Shown: positions 32,992-41,208 of the stretch, one piece after another
Numbering within the stretch: the first letter of the stretch is position 1
How the letters are laid out: every line of letters starts with the position of its first letter
From: Gammaproteobacteria bacterium
Lineage (GTDB): Bacteria > Pseudomonadota > Gammaproteobacteria > GCA-001735895
Assembly (NCBI GenBank): GCA_029862005.1
Contig: JAOTYD010000014.1
Span: 26,735 to 90,734 of the forward strand
Direction of reading: 5' to 3'
Length of the DNA stretch: 64,000 bases
Notes under the pieces: generated by a model
What the model saw: only the letters and a program-made list of their open reading frames with translations
Told to the model about the DNA's origin: nothing
The model's database searches: none
Position numbers and translations under genes: made by a program

Positions 32992-35415
32992 TTACCTGGA
33001 TGGTATGCGCATGCCCAATCCTTCAGGGTCGTAGACGCAACCTGGCACAATCGTGCCAGCATTCTGACGGCCCGCAATATCAACGTCAACGCCGAGTCCA
33101 TCTAAAAGTGAACTTTTACCGAACTCAACCAGGGCTATCGCGACCGGTTTTCCGACGCGGTAGCCGAAGGCGGCCGACGTGGTTTTACCAATGATACTGC
33201 CGTCGTGGTAAACCGGTTCATTGCCGAGTGGCTGCGCGTTGGTATCATCCAGCAGGATACTAACCAGTCTGCTTGCGGGTGGCCGGTCCCGGTATTCGAG
33301 CAGGGCTGTCTTGCCGATAAAATCACTGTCCCAGTCGAGCGTGAACTCGAGCCCGGCCTGGAAAGGATTCAGGTCCGTGTCGAGATCGTGACCGAAGGCC
33401 AGAAATCGCTTCTCGATACGCATCGAGGTTTGTGCAAATACTCCGGCGGGATTTGCCCCGGCGCTGATCAACGCGTCAAAAAGTTGCCCTGCATGATGTG
33501 CCGGGCAGCTAATTTCCCACCCCGCTTCGCCAACGTAGGAGAGCCGGGCTGCCTGGAGCGGAATCTCTGCGATTGCCGTGTCGCAAAATTCGAAATATCC
33601 GATTTGATTGAGCTCGGGAACGCCGAGTTGCAGCGCCATTTCGGCTGTTCTTGGTCCCATTAGTCCGAGCACTGCGTAGTCGTCGGTGACATCGGTGAGT
33701 TCCACCTGCTCGCCAGGTTCGAGATGTCGTCTTAGCCAGGCGAGATCCCGCCTGATCGCGTTGGTGCCGACGTAGATGCGGTACTCGTCGTTACTGAGCC
33801 TGAGTGCGGTCAGATCGCTCTCGTAGCCGCCGCGTGAATTCAGCATCGCCGTATAAATGGTCCGACCCGGGGATCGCGTCATGTTATTGCTACAGACTCG
33901 ATTCAAGAAACGTTCGGCATCGGATCCGTTGACCCTGATTTTGCCGAAGCTCGATTGATCGAAGATGGCCGCCGCCTTATGAGCATACTCCACCTCCCTG
34001 GCCACTTGCTCAAACCAGGCGGGCTTGTCGAATGACAGTTCGGGTTCGTGAAGCTTGTCGAAATAGAGCGGCCTTTCCCAGCCGAAAAACTGGCCAAAAT
34101 GCGCCTTGTGATCTTGCCAGCGCGAATGCAGTGGTGTCAGTTTCAGATTACGTGCAGTCTCCAGCTGAATACCAGGGTAGTGAATCGAGTAGTGGATACC
34201 GAGTATTTCCGGTGCGCGAGCCGTAAGCGCTGCCACCGAATTGAAGCAGGCGGGATAACGTTTTGGATCTGCCTCATATAAATCGGTGGGGGTATGACCG
34301 TGAACGATACAGTGCGCCAATGCCATACCCGCCCCGCCACCGGTAGCAACGCCCACCGAGTTCATACCGCAACCGAGAAACAGGCCGCTTGTCTCGGCAC
34401 TCTCACCGAGCAGGAAGGATCCGTCCGGGGTGAAGCTCTCGGGCCCATTAAGCAGCATGCGGATATCGGCGTCAGCCAGGCAGGGCAGGCGATGCAGGGC
34501 GTTTTCCAGCATTGGCTCGAAGTGGTCCCAATCCTCGGGCAACAATTGAAAGGCAAAGTCCTTACCGATCTGCACGGGATCGATGGCCTTGCCCATGGGC
34601 TCGAAACAGCCGACCAGCAGTCCGCCGGAATCGTCGCGGATGTACAAATGGCTGTCATGATCGGATAGCGTCGGCAGATTACCCGATATCCCCTCGATCG
34701 GATTGGTCAGCAGGTAAAAGTGTTCGCATGGCCAGACCGGAACCTCGACGTCCGCCATTGCAGCATTCTCACGACTCCACAGACCGGTGCAGATGGCGAT
34801 GGCATCGCAATCGATTTCGCCGGCACTGGTTTCAACGCCGATCACCTTGTCGCCCCGGGTTTTAATGCCGGTGACTCCGCAATGCTCGAAAATTTTTGCA
34901 CCACTGGTTCTGGCACCCTTAACCAGTGCCGCGCAAAGATCCGAGGGCCCGACTCGACCATCGTCGGGTGACCAGACTGCACCGATCACATCACTGGCAT
35001 TCATCATCGGCCAGCGTTCGCTGGCCTCGTTAACTGATATTGAATTCGCAGACACACCGTAAAGCTTTGCCAGCGCCTCCTGGCGCTTGATAAAGGTCAG
35101 CCGATCGGGATTGGTGGCGATCGACAGCGATCCCTTGCTGATCCACCCTGTGGCCTGGCCGGTTTCCTGTTCGAGTGAACTGTAGAGTGAAATCGAGTAC
35201 TTGATCAGGTCGGTCAGATTCTTGCTGCTGCGCAGGGCCCGCACCTGCGCGGCTGAATGCCAGGTAGTGCCGGAGGTCAATTCATTGCGTTCCAGCAGTA
35301 CCGCGTCGCTGACGCCTGATCTTGCGAGATGGTAGAGAGTGGAGCAACCCATGACGCCACCGCCGATGACAATAACCGAAGCATGCGTCGGTAATTCTGG
35401 AAGAGAGGTCGCCAC
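32992..35415 (-). CDS. dimethylglycine/sarcosine dehydrogenase-like flavoprotein with GcvT domain (paralogue 2)
   Basis: 807 residues. FAD-binding ASVIVIGGGVMGCSTLYHLA (13-32), then the covalent-FAD histidine motif TSGTTWHSAAQVR at about 47-59, DAO fold to about 375, FAO_M linker, and GcvT domain from about 430 to the end (SNNMTRSPGRTIYTAMLNSRGG and FSYVGEAGWEIS-like RLSYVGEAGWEISCPA). It is closer to canonical DMGDH than the paralogue at 9.5-12 kb. It lies 19 bp after the ABC ATPase gene and 3 bp before the aminotransferase gene, so the substrate is probably the compound imported by that transporter. Confidence 0.8.
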   Translation of the reverse strand: MATSLPELPTHASVIVIGGGVMGCSTLYHLARSGVSDAVLLERNELTSGTTWHSAAQVRALRSSKNLTDLIKYSISLYSSLEQETGQATGWISKGSLSIATNPDRLTFIKRQEALAKLYGVSANSISVNEASERWPMMNASDVIGAVWSPDDGRVGPSDLCAALVKGARTSGAKIFEHCGVTGIKTRGDKVIGVETSAGEIDCDAIAICTGLWSRENAAMADVEVPVWPCEHFYLLTNPIEGISGNLPTLSDHDSHLYIRDDSGGLLVGCFEPMGKAIDPVQIGKDFAFQLLPEDWDHFEPMLENALHRLPCLADADIRMLLNGPESFTPDGSFLLGESAETSGLFLGCGMNSVGVATGGGAGMALAHCIVHGHTPTDLYEADPKRYPACFNSVAALTARAPEILGIHYSIHYPGIQLETARNLKLTPLHSRWQDHKAHFGQFFGWERPLYFDKLHEPELSFDKPAWFEQVAREVEYAHKAAAIFDQSSFGKIRVNGSDAERFLNRVCSNNMTRSPGRTIYTAMLNSRGGYESDLTALRLSNDEYRIYVGTNAIRRDLAWLRRHLEPGEQVELTDVTDDYAVLGLMGPRTAEMALQLGVPELNQIGYFEFCDTAIAEIPLQAARLSYVGEAGWEISCPAHHAGQLFDALISAGANPAGVFAQTSMRIEKRFLAFGHDLDTDLNPFQAGLEFTLDWDSDFIGKTALLEYRDRPPASRLVSILLDDTNAQPLGNEPVYHDGSIIGKTTSAAFGYRVGKPVAIALVEFGKSSLLDGLGVDVDIAGRQNAGTIVPGCVYDPEGLGMRIPSR

Positions 35416-35434
35416 GGCTTTGACCGGCAGGGAG

Positions 35435-36190
35435 CTACAGTATCTGGCTCAGAAATTCCTGGGTGCGGGGATCCTTGGCTTCCTTGAAAAAGGTCGTCGG
35501 AGGTCCGTGTTCGACAATGACACCGCGATCCGTGAAATATATATGGTCTGCGACTTCTCGTGCAAATCCCATTTCATGCGTGACCAGGATGCAGGTCATG
35601 CCATCTTTCGCCAGGTCCTTGATGGCAAGCAAGACTTCGTTGACAGTTTCCGGATCGAGGGCGGCGGTGACCTCGTCGAACAGCATAACATCGGGATTCA
35701 TTGCCAGTGAGCGCGCGATGGCAACGCGCTGTTGCTGGCCGCCCGATAATTCGCCGGGGTAGGAGTCTTCCTTGCCAACCAGGTTAACCCGCTTGATCAG
35801 CGCCCGGGCACGGGCTTCGACTTCCTCGACGGGCTGTTTCAAAACCTTGATTGGTGCCATCATGACATTTTGCAGTGCGGTCTTGTGCGGAAACAAGTTG
35901 TACTGCTGAAATACCATGCCGACATTTTTACGCAACTTGAGCTTGTCGAGTCCGGGATCGTTAACCTCGATACCTTCCACGGTTATCGAGCCGCTGTCGA
36001 TCGTGTTCAATGCATTGATACAGCGTATCAATGTTGATTTGCCAGAACCGGAAGGCCCGATTATACAAATTACCTCGCCTTGCCTGACGTCGAGGGATAC
36101 GCCTTTCAATACTTCCAGGTTACCAAAGGATTTATGAACATCTCGTATAGACACCAGCGGTTGATCGGGTGTCCAGTCACTATTAGTCAT
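35435..36190 (-). CDS. polar amino-acid ABC transporter, ATP-binding subunit
   Basis: 251 residues. Walker A GPSGSGKS at 45-52, Q-loop in VFQQYNLFPH, signature LSGGQQQRVAIARSLA, Walker B VMLFDEVTAALDPE and the H-loop in LVTHEMGFAREVADH: a complete PAAT-type ATPase (GlnQ/HisP group). It powers the two permeases encoded just upstream (21 bp gap). The order binding protein, permease, permease, ATPase is normal for this family. Confidence 0.93.
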   Translation of the reverse strand: MTNSDWTPDQPLVSIRDVHKSFGNLEVLKGVSLDVRQGEVICIIGPSGSGKSTLIRCINALNTIDSGSITVEGIEVNDPGLDKLKLRKNVGMVFQQYNLFPHKTALQNVMMAPIKVLKQPVEEVEARARALIKRVNLVGKEDSYPGELSGGQQQRVAIARSLAMNPDVMLFDEVTAALDPETVNEVLLAIKDLAKDGMTCILVTHEMGFAREVADHIYFTDRGVIVEHGPPTTFFKEAKDPRTQEFLSQIL

Positions 36191-36211
36191 CGTAAATGCT
36201 CCAGCATGCTG

Positions 36212-37120
36212 TTATTGACGGACTACAAATCGTTTCTCGAGGCTGATCGTGTAACGCGCGATCGGATAACAGTAGGCGAAAAATATAATCAGCGCGAAAC
36301 CGAAAAACGGCACCAGTAGTTCGGGGTGGTTGTCTTCCGCTTCCATGGCCTGGCGCGACAGGGTCACGATTTCCTCGACACCCAACAGCGAGATCAATGG
36401 CGTTGCCATGGTCAGGATCGCGTACCAGTTCATCCAGGGTGGGATCATGCGCTTGAAGCACTGTGGCAGGATTATCAGCCACAGGGTTTGGTGGCGTGAA
36501 TAGGCCAGCGAATCGGCGGCCTCCCATTGGCCGGTAGGCACCGAAATGATGGCGCCGCGCACGATTTCGGAAATATTCGCCATGATTGGCAGCGCCAGGC
36601 CAAACACGGCTTTGAGCCAGTCGGGAATCGGGTATACATGGTCACCGATCTGAATTTCAAAGGGCAGGGCCAGCATGACGATGAATAGCAGCACGAGCCA
36701 GGGAGAATTCCGAAACAGTTGGGTTACAAACCAGCTCGGTCCCGATATTATCCTGGCCGGCGAAATTTGCCCCAATCCAAGCAGAACGCCGGCGACGGTG
36801 CCGACCAGCATGGTCAGGAAACTGACGACCAGGTTCAGCACGAATCCCTGCCCGACGATAAAAGGCAACCAGCGCCACAGTGCATCGAGCGCCTGCGCGA
36901 AACTGTAATTGCCTTGTGCCAGTGCAAGGCCGGGCCAAAGCATGAATAACAAGGTGATGACCAGCAGACTCCGCGGTGAAAACTCGGCCAGCCAGCGGCT
37001 GAACAGCAAATCGTTTACCTGACCCGCGGAACTGTAATTGAATGGTTTCAATACCGGCAGATCGGATTCCGTGCGACCCAAAAGTGGTTTACCGACAGCT
37101 ACATGAGTTTTGGATGTCAT
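36212..37120 (-). CDS. polar amino-acid ABC transporter, permease subunit 2
   Basis: 302 residues. After an N-terminal cytoplasmic stretch of about 45 residues and one extra hydrophobic helix, the HisM/GlnP-type core includes LLIVMLALPFEI and the EAA loop ISVPTGQWEAADSLAYSRHQTL-like sequence at about 210-230. The extended N-terminus is longer than usual for HisM/GlnP permeases. It overlaps the preceding permease gene by 4 bp, indicating coupled synthesis of the permease pair. Confidence 0.88.
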   Translation of the reverse strand: MTSKTHVAVGKPLLGRTESDLPVLKPFNYSSAGQVNDLLFSRWLAEFSPRSLLVITLLFMLWPGLALAQGNYSFAQALDALWRWLPFIVGQGFVLNLVVSFLTMLVGTVAGVLLGLGQISPARIISGPSWFVTQLFRNSPWLVLLFIVMLALPFEIQIGDHVYPIPDWLKAVFGLALPIMANISEIVRGAIISVPTGQWEAADSLAYSRHQTLWLIILPQCFKRMIPPWMNWYAILTMATPLISLLGVEEIVTLSRQAMEAEDNHPELLVPFFGFALIIFFAYCYPIARYTISLEKRFVVRQ

Positions 37121-37869
37121 GCGCCATACCCCGGAATGCGCATGCCGCGCTCCCAGCGGCTCATACCCAGAACCAGGATTCCGACCAGCAGGAAATAGGC
37201 GAAAAACAGGAACAACATGCAGGCGTTCTGTGCGGTCGAGTAATCGTTATAAATGCTGATCATCTGGTAGAGCAATTCGGGCACTGCAATCGCGAGCGCC
37301 TGGGTCGTGGTTTTTACGAGGTTGACTAGATTGTTGTTCAATGCCGGCAAGGTAACCCGAAAGGCCAGCGGCAGGACAACGTAAATATAAATCTGTAACC
37401 GGTTCATGCCGAGTGCCTCGGCGGCTTCCTGGGTGGACTCGGGGACTGCTTCAATACCGGCCCGGAAGATCTCGACGTTAAAGGACCCGGCAAAGAAAGA
37501 CAGTGAAATAATGGCCCAGCCGACGTTAGAAATTATCGGCACCTCGAGCCAGCCGTCAGGCGAGTAGGTCGGGGTAAACTGCCCCAGCGCGAAGTAGAAA
37601 AACATCAACTGGATGAGTGGTGGCGTGTTGCGAAAGAACTGGATATAACCCTGCATGAACAGGCGCAGGGTTTTGGAGTGCGCACCCTGCACCCAGGCGC
37701 CAACGACGCCGATGATAACGCTAAAAATGACGCAGATAATCGAAAGTTCGAGCGTCATCCAGAAACCCTCGATGACTCGGTCGGTCTGTGTCGGGTCGTA
37801 AAAGTAAATGAAATTCCATTTCGGGTGCGTTTGTGCCAGGTCGTAGAAGTATTGCTGAAATGAATTCAT
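37117..37869 (-). CDS. polar amino-acid ABC transporter, permease subunit 1
   Basis: 250 residues with five or six membrane helices. FFRNTPPLIQLMFFYFALG (about 80-98) and the EAA loop VPESTQEAAEALGMNRLQI around 143-161 are standard for the HisM/GlnP family. It lies 69 bp downstream of the binding-protein gene, behind a strong palindromic terminator, so it is expected to be made in lower amounts than that protein. It overlaps the second permease gene by 4 bp. Confidence 0.9.
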   Translation of the reverse strand: MNSFQQYFYDLAQTHPKWNFIYFYDPTQTDRVIEGFWMTLELSIICVIFSVIIGVVGAWVQGAHSKTLRLFMQGYIQFFRNTPPLIQLMFFYFALGQFTPTYSPDGWLEVPIISNVGWAIISLSFFAGSFNVEIFRAGIEAVPESTQEAAEALGMNRLQIYIYVVLPLAFRVTLPALNNNLVNLVKTTTQALAIAVPELLYQMISIYNDYSTAQNACMLFLFFAYFLLVGILVLGMSRWERGMRIPGYGA

Positions 37870-37890
37870 GAATTTGGCTGATGCGAAAAA

Positions 37891-37922
37891 CCCGGCAGAA
37901 GTTCACTTCTGCCGGGTTTTTT
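37891..37922 (-). terminator. palindromic terminator between binding-protein and permease genes
   Basis: CCCGGCAGAAGT at 37891-37902 pairs with ACTTCTGCCGGG at 37905-37916, giving a 12-bp stem, with A5 on the left and T6 on the right, so it can work in both directions. On the minus strand it comes right after the stop of the substrate-binding protein gene and before the permeases. It most likely acts as a partial terminator or stabilises the binding-protein mRNA. Confidence 0.85.
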
Positions 37923-37938
37923 CTGATGGTTACCCGGG

Positions 37939-38787
37939 TTACTGAATCCAGTCAGCGAAACGCTTGTTCTGATCCCTCAGATACTGTGTCGCCTGGATAC
38001 CCCATTTCTTTTCCAGTTCGATCAACTTGCCTGACTGGTGCAGGTTATAGGTCAGGCCAGACATGAAGTTGCCGAAGATGCAATCCTTCTCTGCGAGCGG
38101 AACCGCGAGACCCCAGGGATTGTCGTCTTCGCTGTTCAGTGGCATTTCGTAAGAATCGTAATTACCCGAGGACAGGTCCGACATGATTGAAGAATCATCA
38201 TAAACCCAGGCGATACACTTCTTGTCACGCAGGGCCTGCTTGGCTTCGGCATTGCCGGTAAAGGCGACAATCTTGGCGCCGTATCGGTCAGATACCACTT
38301 TATTGTAAAACGCGCCCTGCTTACCACAAACCGGCTTGTCGCGCAGATCTTCCCACTTCGCGATGCCGACACCTTTTGGTGACATTACGTTGGTGCCCGA
38401 GGTGTAGTAGTTTGGCTGGGTAATACCTACGATTTTACGACGGTCGGGACGATCTGACATAGTCGCGATCATCATATCGATCTTGCCATTTTCGAGGAAC
38501 TGCATGCGGTTGGATGATTGCACCGCGACCAGTTCGAGCTCAACACCCATGGCACCGGCAGCGATCTTCGCCATGTCAGCTTCCATACCGACAATGTTAC
38601 CGCTGGTATCTCGAAATCCCCACGGCTTGTAATCGGCCTTGACGCCGACGACCATCTTGCCGCGCTTCATGACTTTATTCCAGGTGTCATTGGTACAGCT
38701 ATGACCTGCAGCAAGACTCGCGCTACTGGTCATGATAAATGCGGCCGTAGCTGCACTGATCAATAGAGTTTTAATTGGTTGTTTCAT
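37939..38787 (-). CDS. periplasmic substrate-binding protein of polar amino-acid ABC transporter
   Basis: 282 residues; signal peptide 1-27 (ends SLAAG or so). SBP family 3 pattern: RGKMVVGVKADYKPWGFRD (about 43-61), VGMEADMAKIAAGAMG, then IDMMIATMSDRPDRRKIV near 104-121. Four cysteines in the mature part may form disulfides. GGAGAAA precedes the ATG. It delivers an amino-acid-like ligand to the two permeases downstream. The neighbouring DMGDH-like, DadA-like and aminotransferase genes hint at a secondary or D-amino acid; the ligand is not identifiable by eye. Confidence 0.9.
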   Translation of the reverse strand: MKQPIKTLLISAATAAFIMTSSASLAAGHSCTNDTWNKVMKRGKMVVGVKADYKPWGFRDTSGNIVGMEADMAKIAAGAMGVELELVAVQSSNRMQFLENGKIDMMIATMSDRPDRRKIVGITQPNYYTSGTNVMSPKGVGIAKWEDLRDKPVCGKQGAFYNKVVSDRYGAKIVAFTGNAEAKQALRDKKCIAWVYDDSSIMSDLSSGNYDSYEMPLNSEDDNPWGLAVPLAEKDCIFGNFMSGLTYNLHQSGKLIELEKKWGIQATQYLRDQNKRFADWIQ

Positions 38788-38824
38788 CGATTTCTCCAGG
38801 TTATTTGATGTTATTTATAATGCC

Positions 38825-38850
38825 CCGTTATTTGGATAACGGATTTTTAT
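38825..38850 (-). promoter_or_regulatory. hairpin in the leader of the binding-protein gene
   Basis: CCGTTAT and ATAACGG (38825-38831 and 38836-38842) form a 7-bp stem with a TTGG loop, 38 to 55 bp upstream of the binding-protein ATG, within the 139-bp gap to the carbonic anhydrase gene. On the minus strand it is preceded, not followed, by the T/A-rich stretch, so it looks less like a terminator for the upstream gene and may be an operator or leader structure. Low certainty. Confidence 0.3.
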
Positions 38851-38926
38851 CGGGGCTATATTTAACTAGAGATATGACGCCGGTGCAAATCTGTTGAAAC
38901 GGGAAGAGAATTTTTTGTGCTGCCAC

Positions 38927-39565
38927 CTAGGCAAAGGGGGTGAATTTCCCAGCTTCCCAGTCGTAGGCGCTGAGCTCGGGAATGGCGATATCAATGTACC
39001 AGCCGTGCAGCTTCAGGGCTCCCGACTCGACGCGCTCGCGCACCCAGGGAAAGGTGGTCAGGTTCTCGAGCGATACCAGCACCGCGTTCTGTTCACAGGC
39101 GCGGGTACAGACTTCCTCGCCGGCCTTGGACATGGTTGCGAGTACGCGTCGGTGAGCGGGAGCAAGCATCGATACCCAGGACGGGACATACTTGAAGGCG
39201 CTGTCGTAGGGTTCCGGATCCATCATCAACTTGATGCCGCCGCAGTGTGCGTGACCGAGTACCACGAGGTGTTTCACATTTAATCCGAGAATCGCGAATT
39301 CGAGCGCCGCGCTGGTTCCGTGATAGGTGCCTTCCTCTTCCATCGGTGGGACCAGGTTGGCGACATTGCGGACTACGAACAGGTCACCCGGGTCCGCCTG
39401 GAACAGGATCGCCGGATCGACGCGTGAATCGGAACAGGCGATAACCGCGACCTCGGGGCGCTGTCCACGGGTAACCAGGTCCTCGATTAATGGACGGCTC
39501 AGTTCGTACGATCCGTCGCGGTAGTTACGATAACCCGCGAGTAATTTATCGACCGCCGACGTCAT
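38927..39565 (-). CDS. beta-class carbonic anhydrase
   Basis: 212 residues. Zinc ligands Cys44, Asp46 (CSDSRVD), His105 and Cys108 (HAHCGG), the complete beta-class set. FVVRNVANLVPP at about 63-74 and YHGTSAALEFAI around 81-92 are also typical. It interconverts CO2 and bicarbonate in the cytoplasm. Its place within a catabolic cluster, between an SDR gene pair and the transporter, is unusual; it might supply bicarbonate for a carboxylation or handle CO2 released by catabolism. Confidence 0.93.
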   Translation of the reverse strand: MTSAVDKLLAGYRNYRDGSYELSRPLIEDLVTRGQRPEVAVIACSDSRVDPAILFQADPGDLFVVRNVANLVPPMEEEGTYHGTSAALEFAILGLNVKHLVVLGHAHCGGIKLMMDPEPYDSAFKYVPSWVSMLAPAHRRVLATMSKAGEEVCTRACEQNAVLVSLENLTTFPWVRERVESGALKLHGWYIDIAIPELSAYDWEAGKFTPFA

Positions 39566-39669
39566 ATTGCACTAACCCTGCCTGGTTGAATCCAGGCACG
39601 TAATTTATTACCCATTGTCTTTCCTGTCGCTTGCATCAAGTTTAATACCCTGGTGTTCACCACTTGCTA

Positions 39670-40431
39670 TCAAAAGGGTAACGGCAGCTTACTGGTACGT
39701 CCGCCGTCAATGACGATCACCTGTCCGGTGACGAAGGTCGAATCGTCACTCGCGAGATAAACGGCGAGCTTGCCGACGTCTTCGGGTTCACCGATTCTGC
39801 CGACCGGGTGCATCTGGTTTAAGCCGGACCAGGCCGACTCGGGATCCTGTTGCGCGTTGATGTATTCGTCGCTCAATTCGGTTCTTATCCAGCCGGGTGC
39901 AATTGCGTTGACGCGCACATTATCCTTGCCAAGATCGACCGCCATGGCCCGGGTCAGTGCGTGCAGACCTCCCTTGGAAGCGCAGTAAGCAGTGTGTTGA
40001 GGATTGGCAGCAAGGCCTTCGATAGAGCCGATGTTGATTATGCTACCACCCTTGCCGGCACGCAGCAGCGGCAGTAACTGTTTGCTTAAAAACACGGGAG
40101 CGGTCAGGTTGACTGCGAGCATTCGGTTCCAGTCTTCGGGTCGCATATCTTCGAGTGTTTTTTCGAACATAAATCCGGCATTGTTGATCAGTACATCGAC
40201 TGCACCGAAATTCTGTTCCGCGGCATCTGCCACCGCGGCATAACTCTCGGGTTGCGAAAGATCCGTCTCGATCCAGTGCACCCAGTCCCGGCTTGCCAGT
40301 TCCGACGGCAGTGGGCTACGTTGCGCTACCAGGATCGCAGCGCCGGCTGCCAACATCGCCTGGCTGATACCGAGACCGATGCCCTGGCCACCGCCGGTTA
40401 TTACGATAACCTTGCCTTCAAGGTTGGTCAT
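39670..40431 (-). CDS. short-chain dehydrogenase/reductase (SDR) 1
   Basis: 253 residues. Classical SDR: cofactor motif TGGGQGIGLGIS (12-23), NNAG at about 86-89, catalytic Ser in INIGSIEGLAA and YCASK (Tyr-x-x-x-Lys) near 151-155, PGWIRTEL after. The loop after strand 2 (VAQRS) slightly favours NADP, weak evidence. It follows SDR 2 by 3 bp, so the two are co-translated and may catalyse successive or stereospecific steps. The substrate is not evident. Confidence 0.9.
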   Translation of the reverse strand: MTNLEGKVIVITGGGQGIGLGISQAMLAAGAAILVAQRSPLPSELASRDWVHWIETDLSQPESYAAVADAAEQNFGAVDVLINNAGFMFEKTLEDMRPEDWNRMLAVNLTAPVFLSKQLLPLLRAGKGGSIINIGSIEGLAANPQHTAYCASKGGLHALTRAMAVDLGKDNVRVNAIAPGWIRTELSDEYINAQQDPESAWSGLNQMHPVGRIGEPEDVGKLAVYLASDDSTFVTGQVIVIDGGRTSKLPLPF

Positions 40432-40434
40432 CGT

Positions 40435-41208
40435 CTAGCCGTAGACGGGTTTGGCACCGGTGACTTCGATGGTGGCACCGCAAACGTAGCGCGCGTCATA
40501 TGATGCCAGAAACGCGATGACGTCGGCAATTTCCTCGGGTTCGGCAATGTGTCCCAGCGGCACGGTCTTGCCCAGGTTCCTGACGGCATTCGCGGGATCG
40601 ATGCCGCGACGGATAAAACCGCTGCGCAGCATGGGTGTATTAACCTCGTTAGGGCATACCGCGTTGACGCGGATCCCATCGGGGGCGTGATCCCGGCCCA
40701 GGTTTTTAGTCAGCGCGGCTACCGCGGCTTTACTGGTGCAGTAGGCAACATGGTCCGGGCCCGGGTAAATGCCCCAGGTTGATGAAGTGTTTACGATCGC
40801 GCCGCCACCAGCTCGTTTCATATGTGGTATCGCGGCGCGACACAGGAAGAATACTGCGGTCAGGTTGACGTCCAGCGCGCTGAACCACATGTCGTCATTG
40901 GTCTCGAGGATGTTTCCGCGAGGAATGATGCCGGCATTATTAATCAGGATATCAACCCCGCCTAGCTGTTCTACTGCCTCACTAATCAGCGCTTCACAAT
41001 AGGTTTTCTGGCGCAAATCTCCGGCCAGATAGCGGGTTTCCAGACCCTTGCGTTTCAATATCGCGCTGAGGTCACTGCAGTCTTCCCCGCTGCGATCCGA
41101 AAAAAGTACCTGCCCACCTTCTCTGGCAAATAACTCAACCAGAGCCTGGCCGATACCCCCGGTTGCACCGGTTATGACTACTTTCTTATCGTCAAATCGC
41201 ATTGTCAT
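40435..41208 (-). CDS. short-chain dehydrogenase/reductase (SDR) 2
   Basis: 257 residues from the ATG at 41208, which overlaps the stop of the DadA-like gene (ATGA); a longer in-frame reading upstream has no SDR similarity and is rejected. Motifs: TGATGGIGQ (about 11-19), NNAG, SSTWGIYPG and catalytic YCTSK, then NAVCPNEVNTPM. The DRSGEDC after strand 2 starts with Asp, suggesting NAD preference. Operon with the flanking SDR 1 and DadA-like oxidase. Confidence 0.9.
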   Translation of the reverse strand: MTMRFDDKKVVITGATGGIGQALVELFAREGGQVLFSDRSGEDCSDLSAILKRKGLETRYLAGDLRQKTYCEALISEAVEQLGGVDILINNAGIIPRGNILETNDDMWFSALDVNLTAVFFLCRAAIPHMKRAGGGAIVNTSSTWGIYPGPDHVAYCTSKAAVAALTKNLGRDHAPDGIRVNAVCPNEVNTPMLRSGFIRRGIDPANAVRNLGKTVPLGHIAEPEEIADVIAFLASYDARYVCGATIEVTGAKPVYG

